34,392 nt of DNA from Arsenophonus nasoniae DSM 15247 (GTDB taxonomy: Bacteria; Pseudomonadota; Gammaproteobacteria; Enterobacterales; Enterobacteriaceae), in NCBI RefSeq assembly GCF_000429565.1, contig NZ_AUCC01000036.1:1-34392 (forward strand), in the 5' to 3' direction. How positions within the stretch are numbered: the first letter of the stretch is position 1; each line of letters opens with the position of its first letter. Below the pieces are notes generated by a model, which did no database searches, had not been told where the DNA came from, and saw only the letters and a list, made by a program, of their open reading frames with translations. Made by a program: the position numbers and the translations under genes. Of the stretch, positions 1-8,739 are shown piece after piece.

Positions 1-237
1 GACTGTTGCAGGGATCCAATCAGGTTTAGCCAGTTCAATTCGCTGAAGCAAATAAGGTTTAAAGGGGGATAATTTAGTCGGTTGTTGACTTCTTTTAGCA
101 TAAGTTGGCATTGTCTGTTGTTGTAAATGATGTTTTACGGTGTTACGGGATATACCCAACTCACTGGCAATTTTTCGAAGGCTTTGTCCTTGTGCAAAGC
201 GAACATGAATATCCACAAATATCTCCTTGGTTAACAT
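1..237 (-). CDS. istA: IS21-family transposase IstA, N-terminal part
   Basis: The first 79 codons of an IstA-like transposase are visible; the gene continues beyond position 1. The protein begins MLTKEIFVDIHVRF and carries a helix-turn-helix at about residues 18-36 (LRKIASELGISRNTVKHHL), the DNA-binding module usual at the N-terminus of IstA. The catalytic DDE domain and the partner ATPase gene istB would lie outside the window. The start is the ATG at 235-237, which aligns with the usual IstA N-terminus. Whether the full gene is intact cannot be judged from here. Confidence 0.8.
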   Translation of the reverse strand, partial: MLTKEIFVDIHVRFAQGQSLRKIASELGISRNTVKHHLQQQTMPTYAKRSQQPTKLSPFKPYLLQRIELAKPDWIPATV

Positions 238-271
238 AAATTATCCGTACAAAAATGTGCGAATAATACCA

Positions 272-320
272 AGTGGATCAGTTTTAGATGATCGTTAGTG
301 GATCAGTTTTGCATGATCGG
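272..320 (-). repeat. Duplicated terminal repeat of the IS21-family element
   Basis: Two direct copies of AGTGGATCAGTTTT followed by a GATGATCG-like or CATGATCG-like tail lie at 272-294 and 297-320, two bases apart. Multiple terminal repeats that bind the transposase are typical of IS21-family ends. Confidence 0.7.
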
Positions 321-325
321 TGACA

Positions 326-453
326 ATGGTATCATCTCCGGCATTACCAGATATTATATCATTGCCTGCATCACCTGAGATGGCATCATTCCCTTGATTA
401 CCTATTAATATATCATCATTATTAGTACCGTTTATTTCCTTAGTCGATGCCAT
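326..453 (-). pseudogene. Short RTX (calcium-binding nonapeptide repeat) protein, cut by IS21
   Basis: The reading frame starts at the ATG at 451-453 behind a strong Shine-Dalgarno (AGGAGG on the minus strand, about 461-466). Within ten residues it enters RTX-type repeats: GTNNDDILIG, GNQGNDAISG, DAGNDIISG, NAGDDTI. The match stops at the IS21 boundary; the frame runs a further ten codons into the element and ends at TAA 295-297. What remains is about 43 codons of an RTX protein with no enzymatic domain before the repeats. It resembles the intact small RTX gene at 11312-11881 in design: a short leader and then repeats. RTX proteins are normally exported by type I secretion and fold on binding calcium; no secretion genes are in the window. 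Confidence 0.75.
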
Positions 454-711
454 TTAGTACCTCCTCTTTTATTTACAGTTATTTAACATTAATGCCAATC
501 AACTCTATGGCCATAAAACTCATATTTAATATAATTAAATGAATTAACTGTAGTTTAAGATTAGGAATCTATTAGCAAGACCTTTTCTATTTTATGATTA
601 TTTTCACATTTTTTTAACAAAAAGAGGTCGGGACTTTGTTATTACAAACGTAATTTATTCTAAGCTGATACCAACTTAATTTTTCTTAAGGTCATTAGAC
701 GAAAAGATGAT

Positions 712-1515
712 TTAAACAGATCCGTCCTCATCGGTCCAAGAGCCTCGATTTACATCCAAATTTTGTAGTTCAATCATTGTTGATGATTGACTATTTTCAT
801 TAATGGTGTTTAGTTGTTTTTCTATTAATCCAGAAAGGTGTTCTTCTATCGCAGCTAAAGGCACATCGACTCCCTTTAGCTCTGTAATACTGGCATTGAT
901 CACTTTTATAGATTGAGAAATTGAGTGATTAATATTGGCTGCTTTGGCTAGTTTGTAGCGAGATTTACAGCCTTCGTGAATCGCTTTCTGCAGTTTATCG
1001 CGTTTAATTTTTCCAACCACCGAACCGATAGCAAGAACAACCCCGATAGTCGCTCCTCCAGATGCTGCCATAGAAGCGATTTCGAAGGAGGCTGGTAAAC
1101 CAACTAACTCAACAAGTGCTGCTGCGCCGATTTCTCCTGTAGAAACTAAGTAACTTGTTGCACCGACGGTTATCGACTCTGATACAATGTTCGCGGTAAT
1201 AATAGGGGCGATCATAGTTGGTATTTCAAAATTTAATGTATTAAAGGAGAATTTCTCAAATTTGATTTTTTCATCATTTATTTCTTTCTCGTACATTCCC
1301 TTAAGATAATTATTCAACTCGACAACATTGTCTTCGATCGCCTTAATCGATAACGCATTTTTACTGGCATAGGTTTGGCAATCTACTGCTATTTCATGCG
1401 CTCTGGCTTCTCTAACCGGGTTATCTGGGAAATAGGTATCGCCAGTAAATAATCCAGGAAGATATTTTGTGTAGACACTGGTAAAGCCATCAGCAAAATC
1501 ACTCCAAAAGCTCAT
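712..1515 (-). CDS. Hypothetical helical protein with hydrophobic hairpin, paralog of the gene at 1737-2483
   Basis: I do not recognise a named family. The protein has about 267 residues. It has a polar helical N-terminal part, a long hydrophobic/amphipathic centre (roughly residues 95-175, from PTMIAPIITANIV through VLAIGSVVGKI), and a polar helical C-terminal part. It shares the central pattern SYL....G.IG.AA...LVGLP and the ending RGSWTxED with its neighbour. I prefer the ATG at 1513-1515 (MSFWSDF) because GAGG lies five bases before it; an in-frame ATG at 1530 has no Shine-Dalgarno. The layout, helices around a membrane-insertable hairpin, recalls alpha-pore-forming toxins, but that is inference from hydropathy only. 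It could also be an effector or membrane-remodelling protein. Confidence 0.7.
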   Translation of the reverse strand: MSFWSDFADGFTSVYTKYLPGLFTGDTYFPDNPVREARAHEIAVDCQTYASKNALSIKAIEDNVVELNNYLKGMYEKEINDEKIKFEKFSFNTLNFEIPTMIAPIITANIVSESITVGATSYLVSTGEIGAAALVELVGLPASFEIASMAASGGATIGVVLAIGSVVGKIKRDKLQKAIHEGCKSRYKLAKAANINHSISQSIKVINASITELKGVDVPLAAIEEHLSGLIEKQLNTINENSQSSTMIELQNLDVNRGSWTDEDGSV

Positions 1516-1736
1516 TTTCGCCTCATTCAATTAATTAGTTTTAATTTAAAAACGCCAAGGATTGCCATTATGTTGGCAATAGCAGCTTAAGCCTTAGCAA
1601 AATTACATTGTGATTATCTTTCGGTTTTGTTAAGGCAATAAGTATCGCAAGCCACTCAACATCTGTCTCAGGCGATAAAATGGCGTGACTAGATTTGTTA
1701 TTTAATAAGATCTATTTAACACAGATTAAGCAGCCA

Positions 1737-2483
1737 TTAATCCTCATTGGTCCAAGACCCTCTGGATTTGTCAAGAGCATCCAGGGTGGTTTTGGTCAAA
1801 GAATCAATATTCTTAAGTTCAACCTGATTTCGTTTTATCGAATTATCAATGATTTTATTTATCTGCTCTTTAGATACATTAGGCCCTAAGGCGTCTAAGA
1901 CGACGGAAACTGATGTCGTGACAACATTCAATTTACTGATAGTAATCTCATTGGTCAGTTCAGCTTTTTTTAATTGGAACCTAGGGTCGACCGACTCTTT
2001 AATTTTGTCTTGCAAATTTTTCCGTTGTACTGCTCCAGTCACTGAATCAATGATGCTTTGAACCAGGACAACTGCGGTGATACTTCCGAATACAGTGCCC
2101 ACTTTAAACCACTTTGGTAGACCAACCAATTTAATAAAGGCCGCTTCCCCGATACGCCCTTGTTGCAGAAGATAGGATTTTGCTGCGAACGATAGTGCTT
2201 TATTAGCAATACCATAGGTAAGCATCGGTGTAATGACGTCAGCAACACTAATTAAAATTTTATGGGTTTTTGACTCGGGAACAAAATCAATATCATGAAA
2301 CTTTACCGGTGTTCCAACAACTTTGTAAGCTTGGCGTATCGCTTCATTTGCGTTATTTATTGCGATTTCGTATTTAGTCTGTTGTTGTGAAATATTACCT
2401 ACTGCCGTGGAATTGTCCGAGACAAGTTCGGTTAGTCTTACCGCTCTTTTTTCATTATCGGGATAAAAAAGATTATCAAACAT
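1737..2483 (-). CDS. Hypothetical helical protein with hydrophobic hairpin, paralog of the gene at 712-1515
   Basis: A 248-residue protein with the same plan as its downstream neighbour: polar N-terminal helices, a hydrophobic centre (about residues 75-150, including SYLLQQGRIGEAAFIKLVGLP and a following AVVLVQSIID stretch), a basic link (AVQRKNLQDKI), and C-terminal helices ending SRGSWTNED. Both genes lie on the minus strand about 220 bases apart, with this one upstream, so co-transcription is possible but the gap is long. There is no signal peptide. The similarity shows an old duplication, as most surface residues have diverged while the central block and the C-terminal motif remain. Function is unknown; a two-component membrane-active system is one hypothesis. 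Confidence 0.7.
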   Translation of the reverse strand: MFDNLFYPDNEKRAVRLTELVSDNSTAVGNISQQQTKYEIAINNANEAIRQAYKVVGTPVKFHDIDFVPESKTHKILISVADVITPMLTYGIANKALSFAAKSYLLQQGRIGEAAFIKLVGLPKWFKVGTVFGSITAVVLVQSIIDSVTGAVQRKNLQDKIKESVDPRFQLKKAELTNEITISKLNVVTTSVSVVLDALGPNVSKEQINKIIDNSIKRNQVELKNIDSLTKTTLDALDKSRGSWTNED

Positions 2484-3121
2484 AATTGATGGCTCTCGTA
2501 AATTTTATTTATGTTAGAATATTTATTGGGATAATTAACCCAGCTCATTGATTTTTCGTATAATTTTTTAGAAAGTAAACGCTAACAAACACGATTATTT
2601 TATTTGCTAAATCGGTTCTATTACCATCCAAAAACAGTTGTAATTTAAGTCATCAAGCAAAGTATTTTACATTTACCCTTTACTGATAAAGAGTTGGGTA
2701 TGTTAAGCATGTAAATTATCCTTAAATAACTATTTGCAACTGTTTTCAGCATTTCCACGAACTGCGTAAAGAGGAAGATGGCATAAGAAGCAAAAGCTGA
2801 CATCTTCTTTCTTAATAATTAGCGAACTAATAGTATAGAACTGATCGAAAGAAATATAACAAATAATTAACAATTTTATGATATTAGCGCTGTGTATAAA
2901 AAAGTCGGCAAGTAACACGTTATTGTGCATTGCTGCTTTAATATGAGCCATTAATTGATTTAATAGTTTTTATTTATTAAATTCTTCATCACCATCCTTG
3001 GTGTCAAATTTTTGCGATAGCCTTTGGTTTACAAAATAGTTGTCATACTGATGAACTTAACTATCAATATTCTATTCTGCCATATCAGTTGGTTGATGGC
3101 CTATCGAGGCTTTTAGTCGCG
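2484..3121. other. Intergenic region, no supported gene
   Basis: AT-rich DNA upstream of the helical-protein pair and downstream of the phenolic acid decarboxylase. A 73-codon frame on the minus strand at 2730-2951 has no Shine-Dalgarno and low-complexity content, so it is not called. The promoter for the pair presumably lies near 2490-2560, but I cannot fix it. Confidence 0.5.
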
Positions 3122-3607
3122 TTATTTTGCATGTTTGCTAGTGGCACAGGAAATTACGCTGTCATCATTTAATTCACAATTATGCACAGCAGTAATAGTG
3201 GCAAATTCATCCATTATTTCGATCGGGTAGGTTGGACCAGCTTTACGGTAGGCTTCCATTTCATTTAGATAGTCATTTTGACAACAGGCGGTTTTTTCCG
3301 GTTCATCGATAACCCAGCGCGGAAAGAAGGCGGTACAGTGCAGCAATTGGATGCGAAGATTTAAAACTACACTAATGCTCGTGCCAGTTGGTTCTGTCCA
3401 GGATGCTTTATAAATGTTTAGTCCGATCTGTACGATATAGGCAGATTGATCTTTTACACATCGGTTACTGGCGGAACCACTACAGACCCGATAATCCACC
3501 GTGTTGTCATTTTTTATGTAAATTTCATGCTGCCAACCGTTTTCATAAGTATATACGAGGTGTTTGCCAACCAAATTAGTTAAATCATGCTTTTCAAAAT
3601 TGCTCAT
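3122..3607 (-). CDS. padC: Phenolic acid decarboxylase
   Basis: This enzyme decarboxylates hydroxycinnamic acids (p-coumaric, ferulic, caffeic) to vinyl phenols without a cofactor. The protein has 161 residues, the usual family size, and starts MSNFEKHDLTNLVGKHLVYTY. The residues known to matter in the Bacillus/Lactobacillus enzymes are kept: the tyrosine pair Y19 and Y21, R49 and E72 (SWTEPTG), all at one constant offset of eight. Several usually conserved positions are changed, among them NRW to NRC at residue 50 and HGT to HCT in the strand before FFPRWV. This suggests relaxed selection or shifted specificity. No padR-type regulator is adjacent. It lies alone between the accessory segment and uvrA, consistent with an acquired detoxification gene. 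Confidence 0.9.
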   Translation of the reverse strand: MSNFEKHDLTNLVGKHLVYTYENGWQHEIYIKNDNTVDYRVCSGSASNRCVKDQSAYIVQIGLNIYKASWTEPTGTSISVVLNLRIQLLHCTAFFPRWVIDEPEKTACCQNDYLNEMEAYRKAGPTYPIEIMDEFATITAVHNCELNDDSVISCATSKHAK

Positions 3608-4113
3608 TTTTCACTCTTTTTTTGTGGGTGTTAACTATGGTATTTATTAATTTTTTAAACAGATAATGCAATTACTCAATAATGTAATTTTTGTATTAAT
3701 ACAATCTAATAGCCGGTTAATTAAATATAAAGTAATACTGTAACGATAAGTTGTTTACTAAAATTGAGTAGAAAAGGGCTGTTTATATGTGACACTTGAA
3801 ACTCAGATAAAAAGTAAGATAAATAAAAATGATGAACTTAACGTTATACTTGCTGATAAATGCGTTCTCATTGTTAATTTTTTGTTAATGATAGAATAGA
3901 TGAAAAATTTTGCGTTTATGCGATCAATCAAAAATGACATTCAAGCAGTTTAAGAGCGTGGAAAGGGCCGGGCTGGTATTAGCACTACAAAGCGTTTTTA
4001 TTATAGCTAATATTCCGTTTTGTTTGTTATTGGTTACGATATTGTTGCGCAATATCGCTCCCGGCAGCGGAGCCGGGCGATTGTTCAATATCTATAGCGG
4101 AAATTATTCCTTA
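3608..4113. other. Intergenic region with two hairpins near its uvrA end
   Basis: About 500 bases without a credible gene. A 73-codon plus-strand frame at 3910-4131 starts without a Shine-Dalgarno and runs into the uvrA terminator side, so it is not called. The GC-rich hairpins at 4037-4077 stand out against the AT-rich surroundings. Confidence 0.5.
4037..4077. repeat. Two adjacent hairpins downstream of uvrA
   Basis: The first stem is CGATATTG (4037-4044) with CAATATCG (4050-4057). The second is CCCGGC (4060-4065) with GCCGGG (4072-4077). They are two bases apart and sit 37 bases past the uvrA stop. No T-run follows on either strand, so they may act as an mRNA 3' stabilising element or as a dispersed repeat unit rather than a classic terminator. 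Confidence 0.45.
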
Positions 4114-6948
4114 TTAATAACCACGTTTTAGGATCGGTTTTAAAAACTGACCGGTATGTGATTGTTTACATTTTACGATCTGCTCGGGTGTACCGGCGAA
4201 TAAGATTTCACCACCACCACTACCCCCTTCTGGACCCAAATCAACAATCCAGTCGGCTGTTTTTATCACGTCTAAATTGTGTTCAATAATCACAATAGTA
4301 TTGCCCTGATCACGGAGTTGATGTAATACATGCAATAGTTGTTGAATATCAGCAAAATGTAAACCGGTGGTCGGTTCATCCAAAATATAGAGCGTTTGGC
4401 CAGTACCGCGTTTGGAAAGTTCGCGCGATAACTTAACTCGTTGTGCTTCACCACCGGATAAGGTGGTTGCCGATTGACCTAAACGGATATAGGAAAGTCC
4501 AACGTCGATCAATGTTTGCAATTTTCGCGCTAGCGCCGGGACAGCCGAAAAATATTCACGCGCTTCCTCAATGGTCATTTCTAACACTTCGTGAATATTT
4601 TTGCCTTTATATTTGATCTCTAACGTTTCACGATTATAGCGTTTGCCCTTGCAATGATCACAGGGAACATAGACATCGGGCAGAAAATGCATTTCTACTT
4701 TGATAACGCCATCCCCTTGACAAGCCTCGCACCGACCACCCTTAACATTAAAACTGAACCGTCCAGGGGTATAACCTCGCGCCCGAGATTCAGGTACGCC
4801 AGCAAATAATTCCCGTACCGGTGTAAATACGCCCGTATAGGTGGCTGGATTTGAGCGGGGGGTTCGGCCGATTGGGCTTTGGTCAATATCAATCACTTTA
4901 TCGAAAAATTGTAATCCTTCAATATCGGTATATGGCGCCGGGGTGGCATTGGTGGCTTTATTTAATTGCCGCTGGGCAATAGGAAACAAAGTATCATTGA
5001 TTAGGGTTGATTTACCTGAACCGGAAACGCCAGTGATACAGGTAAATAAGCCAACGGGTAGTTTCAGTGTGACATTTTTTAGATTATTACCTTGGGCACC
5101 AATCAACTTTAGGATTTTTTCTGCATCGAGAGGTACACGTTTGGGCGGGATAGCGATTTTATGTTCACCGCTAAGGTACTTACCGGTTAATGAATCTGGA
5201 TTGCTAATAATATCGTCCAGGCTGCCTTGAGCAACAATGCGTCCTCCATGTATACCTGCTCCCGGGCCGATATCGATAATATGATCGGCGGCGCGGATCG
5301 CATCTTCATCATGCTCGACCACAATAACTGTATTACCTAAATTTCGTAAATGTAGCAAGGTCTGTAACAGCCGGTCATTATCTCGTTGATGTAAACCGAT
5401 TGAAGGCTCGTCCAATACATACATGACACCAACTAAACCGGCACCAATTTGACTTGCCAATCGAATACGTTGCGCTTCGCCACCAGATAAGGTCTCAGCT
5501 GAGCGAGAGAGAGTCAGGTAATTTAACCCTACATTGACCAAGAATTTTAATCGATCATTAATTTCTTTCAGAATCTTTTCCGCAATTTGTGCACGTTGCC
5601 CACTGAGCTGCAATGTTTGGAAAAATGCCATCGCGTGGCCAATACTAAAATCTGAAATTTCAGGCAAGGTGGTATTTTCAATAAACACGTAACGGGCTTC
5701 CTGCCGTAAGCGGGTGCCATGACAGGCAATACATGGCCGATTATTGATATATTTTGCCAGTTCCTCGCGCACGGCCATTGACTCAGTTTCTTTATAACGG
5801 CGCTCCATATTATGGATCACCCCTTCAAAGGGATGGCTCCTGACGGTAACATCGCCGCGATCATTTTGATATTTAAATTCAATTGCTTCTTTGCCGGAGC
5901 CATATAAGATCACTTGCTTGATCGCCGGATCTAACGAACTAAACGTGGCTTCGACATCAAATTTATAGTGTTTAGCTAACGACTGTAGCATCTGGAAGTA
6001 ATAAAAATTACGTCGATCCCAACCGCGTATTGCCCCGCCAGCTAAAGAAATTCCCTTGTTTTGGATCACGCGTTCAGGATCGAAAAATTGTTGTACACCG
6101 AGTCCATCACAAGAGCTACAAGCTCCTGCCGGATTATTAAAGGAAAACAGGCGCGGCTCTAATTCACTCATGCTATAACCGCAAACCGGGCAGGCAAAAT
6201 TAGCGGAGAAAACGAGTTCAGCCGCTTGGCTGTCATCCATATCAGCGATAACTGCAGTACCGCCTGATAACTCAAGCGTAGTTTCAAACGATTCTGCCAG
6301 CCGTTGCGCCAGCTCGGCACGCACTTTAAAACGGTCAACGACCACTTCAATTGTATGCTTTTTATGCAGTTCTAATTTAGGTGGATCGGAGAGATCGCAA
6401 ACTTCGCCATCAATGCGAGCGCGAATATAACCTTGTGCGGCCAGATTATCCAATAGCTTAATATGTTCACCTTTACGCTCTTTAACTACCGGTGCTAGCA
6501 ACATTAACCGCTTGCCTTCTGGCAGTGCCAGAACATTATCAACCATCTGGCTAACTGTCTGCGCCGCTAACGGCGTATCGTGATCAGGACAGCGAGGTTC
6601 ACCAACCCGGGCAAACAGCAACCGCAAATAATCGTGGATTTCGGTGATCGTACCTACCGTTGAGCGTGGGTTGTGTGAGGTGGATTTCTGCTCAATCGAA
6701 ATAGCTGGTGACAGCCCTTCAATATGGTCAACATCCGGTTTTTCCATTAAGGATAAAAACTGCCGGGCATAGGCAGACAGTGACTCAACATAGCGGCGCT
6801 GACCTTCTGCATACAGGGTATCAAATGCCAGGGAAGATTTTCCTGAGCCTGATAATCCAGTAATAACAATCAATTTATCGCGAGGAATAATTAAATTGAT
6901 ATTTTTTAAATTATGGGTGCGCGCACCTCTGACTTCAATGTTATCCAT
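4114..6948 (-). CDS. uvrA: Excinuclease ABC subunit A
   Basis: UvrA is the damage-sensing ATPase of nucleotide excision repair; it loads UvrB onto lesions. The 944-residue protein is collinear with E. coli UvrA. Visible are Walker [10 protein letters not shown] (31-39), zinc-binding CPVC, the first signature LSGGEAQR, a second Walker [10 protein letters not shown], the zinc-binding CEAC/CDHC module, and a second LSGGEAQR. The start is set at the ATG at 6946-6948 ([14 protein letters not shown]) because E. coli UvrA begins at this residue; an upstream in-frame ATG at 6978 would add ten unmatched residues. It is divergent from ssb, and the intergenic DNA holds a LexA box almost identical to the E. 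coli uvrA one. No lesion is visible. Confidence 0.97.
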   Translation of the reverse strand: MDNIEVRGARTHNLKNINLIIPRDKLIVITGLSGSGKSSLAFDTLYAEGQRRYVESLSAYARQFLSLMEKPDVDHIEGLSPAISIEQKSTSHNPRSTVGTITEIHDYLRLLFARVGEPRCPDHDTPLAAQTVSQMVDNVLALPEGKRLMLLAPVVKERKGEHIKLLDNLAAQGYIRARIDGEVCDLSDPPKLELHKKHTIEVVVDRFKVRAELAQRLAESFETTLELSGGTAVIADMDDSQAAELVFSANFACPVCGYSMSELEPRLFSFNNPAGACSSCDGLGVQQFFDPERVIQNKGISLAGGAIRGWDRRNFYYFQMLQSLAKHYKFDVEATFSSLDPAIKQVILYGSGKEAIEFKYQNDRGDVTVRSHPFEGVIHNMERRYKETESMAVREELAKYINNRPCIACHGTRLRQEARYVFIENTTLPEISDFSIGHAMAFFQTLQLSGQRAQIAEKILKEINDRLKFLVNVGLNYLTLSRSAETLSGGEAQRIRLASQIGAGLVGVMYVLDEPSIGLHQRDNDRLLQTLLHLRNLGNTVIVVEHDEDAIRAADHIIDIGPGAGIHGGRIVAQGSLDDIISNPDSLTGKYLSGEHKIAIPPKRVPLDAEKILKLIGAQGNNLKNVTLKLPVGLFTCITGVSGSGKSTLINDTLFPIAQRQLNKATNATPAPYTDIEGLQFFDKVIDIDQSPIGRTPRSNPATYTGVFTPVRELFAGVPESRARGYTPGRFSFNVKGGRCEACQGDGVIKVEMHFLPDVYVPCDHCKGKRYNRETLEIKYKGKNIHEVLEMTIEEAREYFSAVPALARKLQTLIDVGLSYIRLGQSATTLSGGEAQRVKLSRELSKRGTGQTLYILDEPTTGLHFADIQQLLHVLHQLRDQGNTIVIIEHNLDVIKTADWIVDLGPEGGSGGGEILFAGTPEQIVKCKQSHTGQFLKPILKRGY

Positions 6949-7013
6949 ATACCACATCCCGGATGAGAACGCATTCAAACAGTAAATAAAACGTTTTATT
7001 ATTACACAATTTT

Positions 7014-7033
7014 GGCTGAATGAATATACAGTA
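7014..7033 (-). promoter_or_regulatory. LexA (SOS) box of uvrA, probably shared with ssb
   Basis: On the minus strand the site reads TACTGTATATTCATTCAGCC, with the CTG-N10-CAG core at 7016-7031. To my recollection it matches the E. coli uvrA box except in the last two bases. It is 65 bases upstream of the uvrA start and about 195 upstream of ssb, in the divergent promoter region, so SOS induction of uvrA is expected. Confidence 0.88.
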
Positions 7034-7226
7034 CAGTATAGGCGGTCATATTCTGCAATTTAATCGCCAAACTTAAAAAAATTTAGCAATATTGCAGTAT
7101 AATTTTCTAAGGCGTTTCGCAAACCATAATCGCAACGGTTGGGTTTCCATATTCAATAGCGTGTTCGCATGTTAAACTAGCGACACATGAATTTAAGCAA
7201 AAATATTAATACATCAGGAGTATCGA

Positions 7227-7763
7227 ATGGCCAGCAGAGGCGTTAACAAAGTCATACTTATCGGCAACTTGGGACAAGATCCTGAAATTCGTTATATGCC
7301 AAATGGTGGTGCGGTTGCGAATCTTACGCTGGCCACCTCTGAAAGTTGGCGTGATAAGCAAAGTGGTGAAATGCGCGAAAAAACAGAATGGCACCGTGTT
7401 GTGATCTTTGGCAAGCTGGCTGAAGTGGCAGGTGAATATTTGCGTAAAGGTTCACAAGTTTATATTGAAGGCTCACTACAAACCCGTAAATGGCAAGATC
7501 AAAGTGGCCAGGATCGCTACTCAACTGAAGTGGTAGTAAATATTGGTGGTACCATGCAAATGTTAGGCGCGCGTGGCGGCTCACAGGAGGGTATGCCACA
7601 AAATAATCCAGCCAGTGGCTGGGGACAACCACAACAGCCACAACAAACTCAGCAGTTTAGTGGTAACGCACCAGCATCAGCGCCAGCCGCCCATTCCGGT
7701 AAAACCGCTCCCGCGACACCGGCTGAGCCACCCATGGATTTCGATGATGATATTCCGTTTTAA
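7227..7763 (+). CDS. ssb: Single-stranded DNA-binding protein
   Basis: SSB coats single-stranded DNA during replication, recombination and repair and recruits partner proteins through its acidic tail. The 178-residue protein has the OB-fold at about 1-112 (start [19 protein letters not shown]), a Gln/Pro/Ala-rich linker (about 118-167), and the conserved tip MDFDDDIPF. It has an AGGAG Shine-Dalgarno seven bases before the ATG. It is divergent from uvrA as in E. coli and is followed by a hairpin terminator, so it is monocistronic. Intact. Confidence 0.98.
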   Translation: MASRGVNKVILIGNLGQDPEIRYMPNGGAVANLTLATSESWRDKQSGEMREKTEWHRVVIFGKLAEVAGEYLRKGSQVYIEGSLQTRKWQDQSGQDRYSTEVVVNIGGTMQMLGARGGSQEGMPQNNPASGWGQPQQPQQTQQFSGNAPASAPAAHSGKTAPATPAEPPMDFDDDIPF

Positions 7764-7802
7764 AAAATATCTAGAATTTAATATAAATTATATTTTTTTC
7801 AG

Positions 7803-7829
7803 CCCCGTGATCCGGGGTTTTGCTTTTTT
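7803..7829 (+). terminator. Rho-independent terminator of ssb
   Basis: Stem CCCCG (7803-7807) with CGGGG (7813-7817), loop TGATC, followed by a T-rich tract. It lies 40 bases after the ssb stop. Confidence 0.8.
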
Positions 7830-8028
7830 TAAGAAAAAAGGAAGTTGGTCATTTGACCAGAAAGGATATGTCACCAAGCAGGGCGGAGTTCGTAGTGAAT
7901 AGGACTTGCGGTGATCTGAGTAAAGCACACCTGATTGTCGTCTATGTGCCATAAGTAACCCTTTAGCTGATTCCAGTATGAAACTGCGTTATGAAAAAAA
8001 TTTGTCCAATAGCACTCTGTTATATCTT

Positions 8029-8739
8029 TTACCAATGTGGTAGCTGTAAAATTGCCTCAACCAAACGTCTCTCATCATGAGCTGGGTCGCCATTAGAAAG
8101 GCTTAAAATTGTTGAAATGCACATTGTTGAAGCTGTCAAACCATCATCAGAAGGATTTCCGGTATTGCTTAGATGGTGGAAGGTAGCTGTGTTTACGGCA
8201 TTGCTGTAATTTTCTTTGAGTTTTTTAAGTAGTGGCCGAACCACATCAAGAATTGCCTGCCCATAGTCAATAGACTGATCTTTACTAGGTATTTTTCCCT
8301 TATGAATAACCTCATTACGGAGTTTGATTTTATTGTTGCAAAGTAAGATGGGTTTATTACCAGTTTCCTGAAGATGAAGAAATATGAAAGCACCTAGCTG
8401 CCTTTCTGATTGATTAGAGACCTCTTTCCACGCTTCAAGCGTTTTTATCCAATCAATATTCTTTGAAATACATACTACTTTTATGAAAAACTCGTAGAAT
8501 CTTTCTAAAGCAGAAGTAAATGACGAAACCGCTTCTCGATAATACCCATCAACGATTGCGTAAGCGCCAATATCAAAAAGTATTTCAAACTTTTGTTGTT
8601 GCAAAAAAGTAATCGAAGAATGCCCTTTTCGGCATGTTATCTCATATCGGCCATCATCCTTGAGTTCAACTATTGCGGTGATCCTCGGTTTTACGATGTT
8701 TTCTTGCATGCATTTTGCACATATGAGTGGTAATTTCAT
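8029..8739 (-). CDS. Zinc-ribbon plus HEPN-like protein of unknown function
   Basis: I recognise no named gene. The 236-residue protein begins with a likely metal-binding module: C7-x2-C10 and C36-x3-H40. A helical part follows with the motif RNEVIH at residues 141-146, an R-x4-H pattern with Asn after Arg, as in HEPN-domain ribonucleases. HEPN proteins are common RNA-cutting toxins and defence effectors, but many proteins with such motifs are not characterised, so nuclease activity is inference. It has no clear Shine-Dalgarno, and it opens the decayed island next to the toxin-antitoxin relic. No minimal nucleotidyltransferase antitoxin partner is adjacent. The frame itself is undamaged, unlike most of its neighbours. 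Confidence 0.7.
   Translation of the reverse strand: MKLPLICAKCMQENIVKPRITAIVELKDDGRYEITCRKGHSSITFLQQQKFEILFDIGAYAIVDGYYREAVSSFTSALERFYEFFIKVVCISKNIDWIKTLEAWKEVSNQSERQLGAFIFLHLQETGNKPILLCNNKIKLRNEVIHKGKIPSKDQSIDYGQAILDVVRPLLKKLKENYSNAVNTATFHHLSNTGNPSDDGLTASTMCISTILSLSNGDPAHDERRLVEAILQLPHW

Larger units (their letters stand above)
1..325 (-). mobile_element. IS21-family element, one end (runs off the window)
   Basis: This is the istA-proximal end of an IS21-family element, read on the minus strand. It holds the 5' part of an istA-type gene and, outside it, two near-identical copies of a terminal motif, the arrangement usual for IS21 ends. The outer boundary is placed at 325, where the minus strand begins TGTCACCGATC and the interrupted RTX reading frame stops matching RTX repeats. 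The boundary is inferred; the other end lies outside the window. Confidence 0.75.

Noticed and set aside
2730-2951. 73-codon minus-strand frame between padC and the helical-protein pair
   Set aside because: No Shine-Dalgarno, no family resemblance and a composition expected of AT-rich non-coding DNA.
3910-4131. 73-codon plus-strand frame that ends inside the uvrA 3' end
   Set aside because: No Shine-Dalgarno; it runs through the two hairpins and overlaps the uvrA stop on the other strand.
4841-5230. 129-codon plus-strand frame inside uvrA
   Set aside because: Antisense shadow of a highly conserved gene; no start signal.
7573-7902. 109-codon plus-strand frame inside and beyond ssb
   Set aside because: It is a shifted reading of the ssb linker that runs through the ssb terminator.
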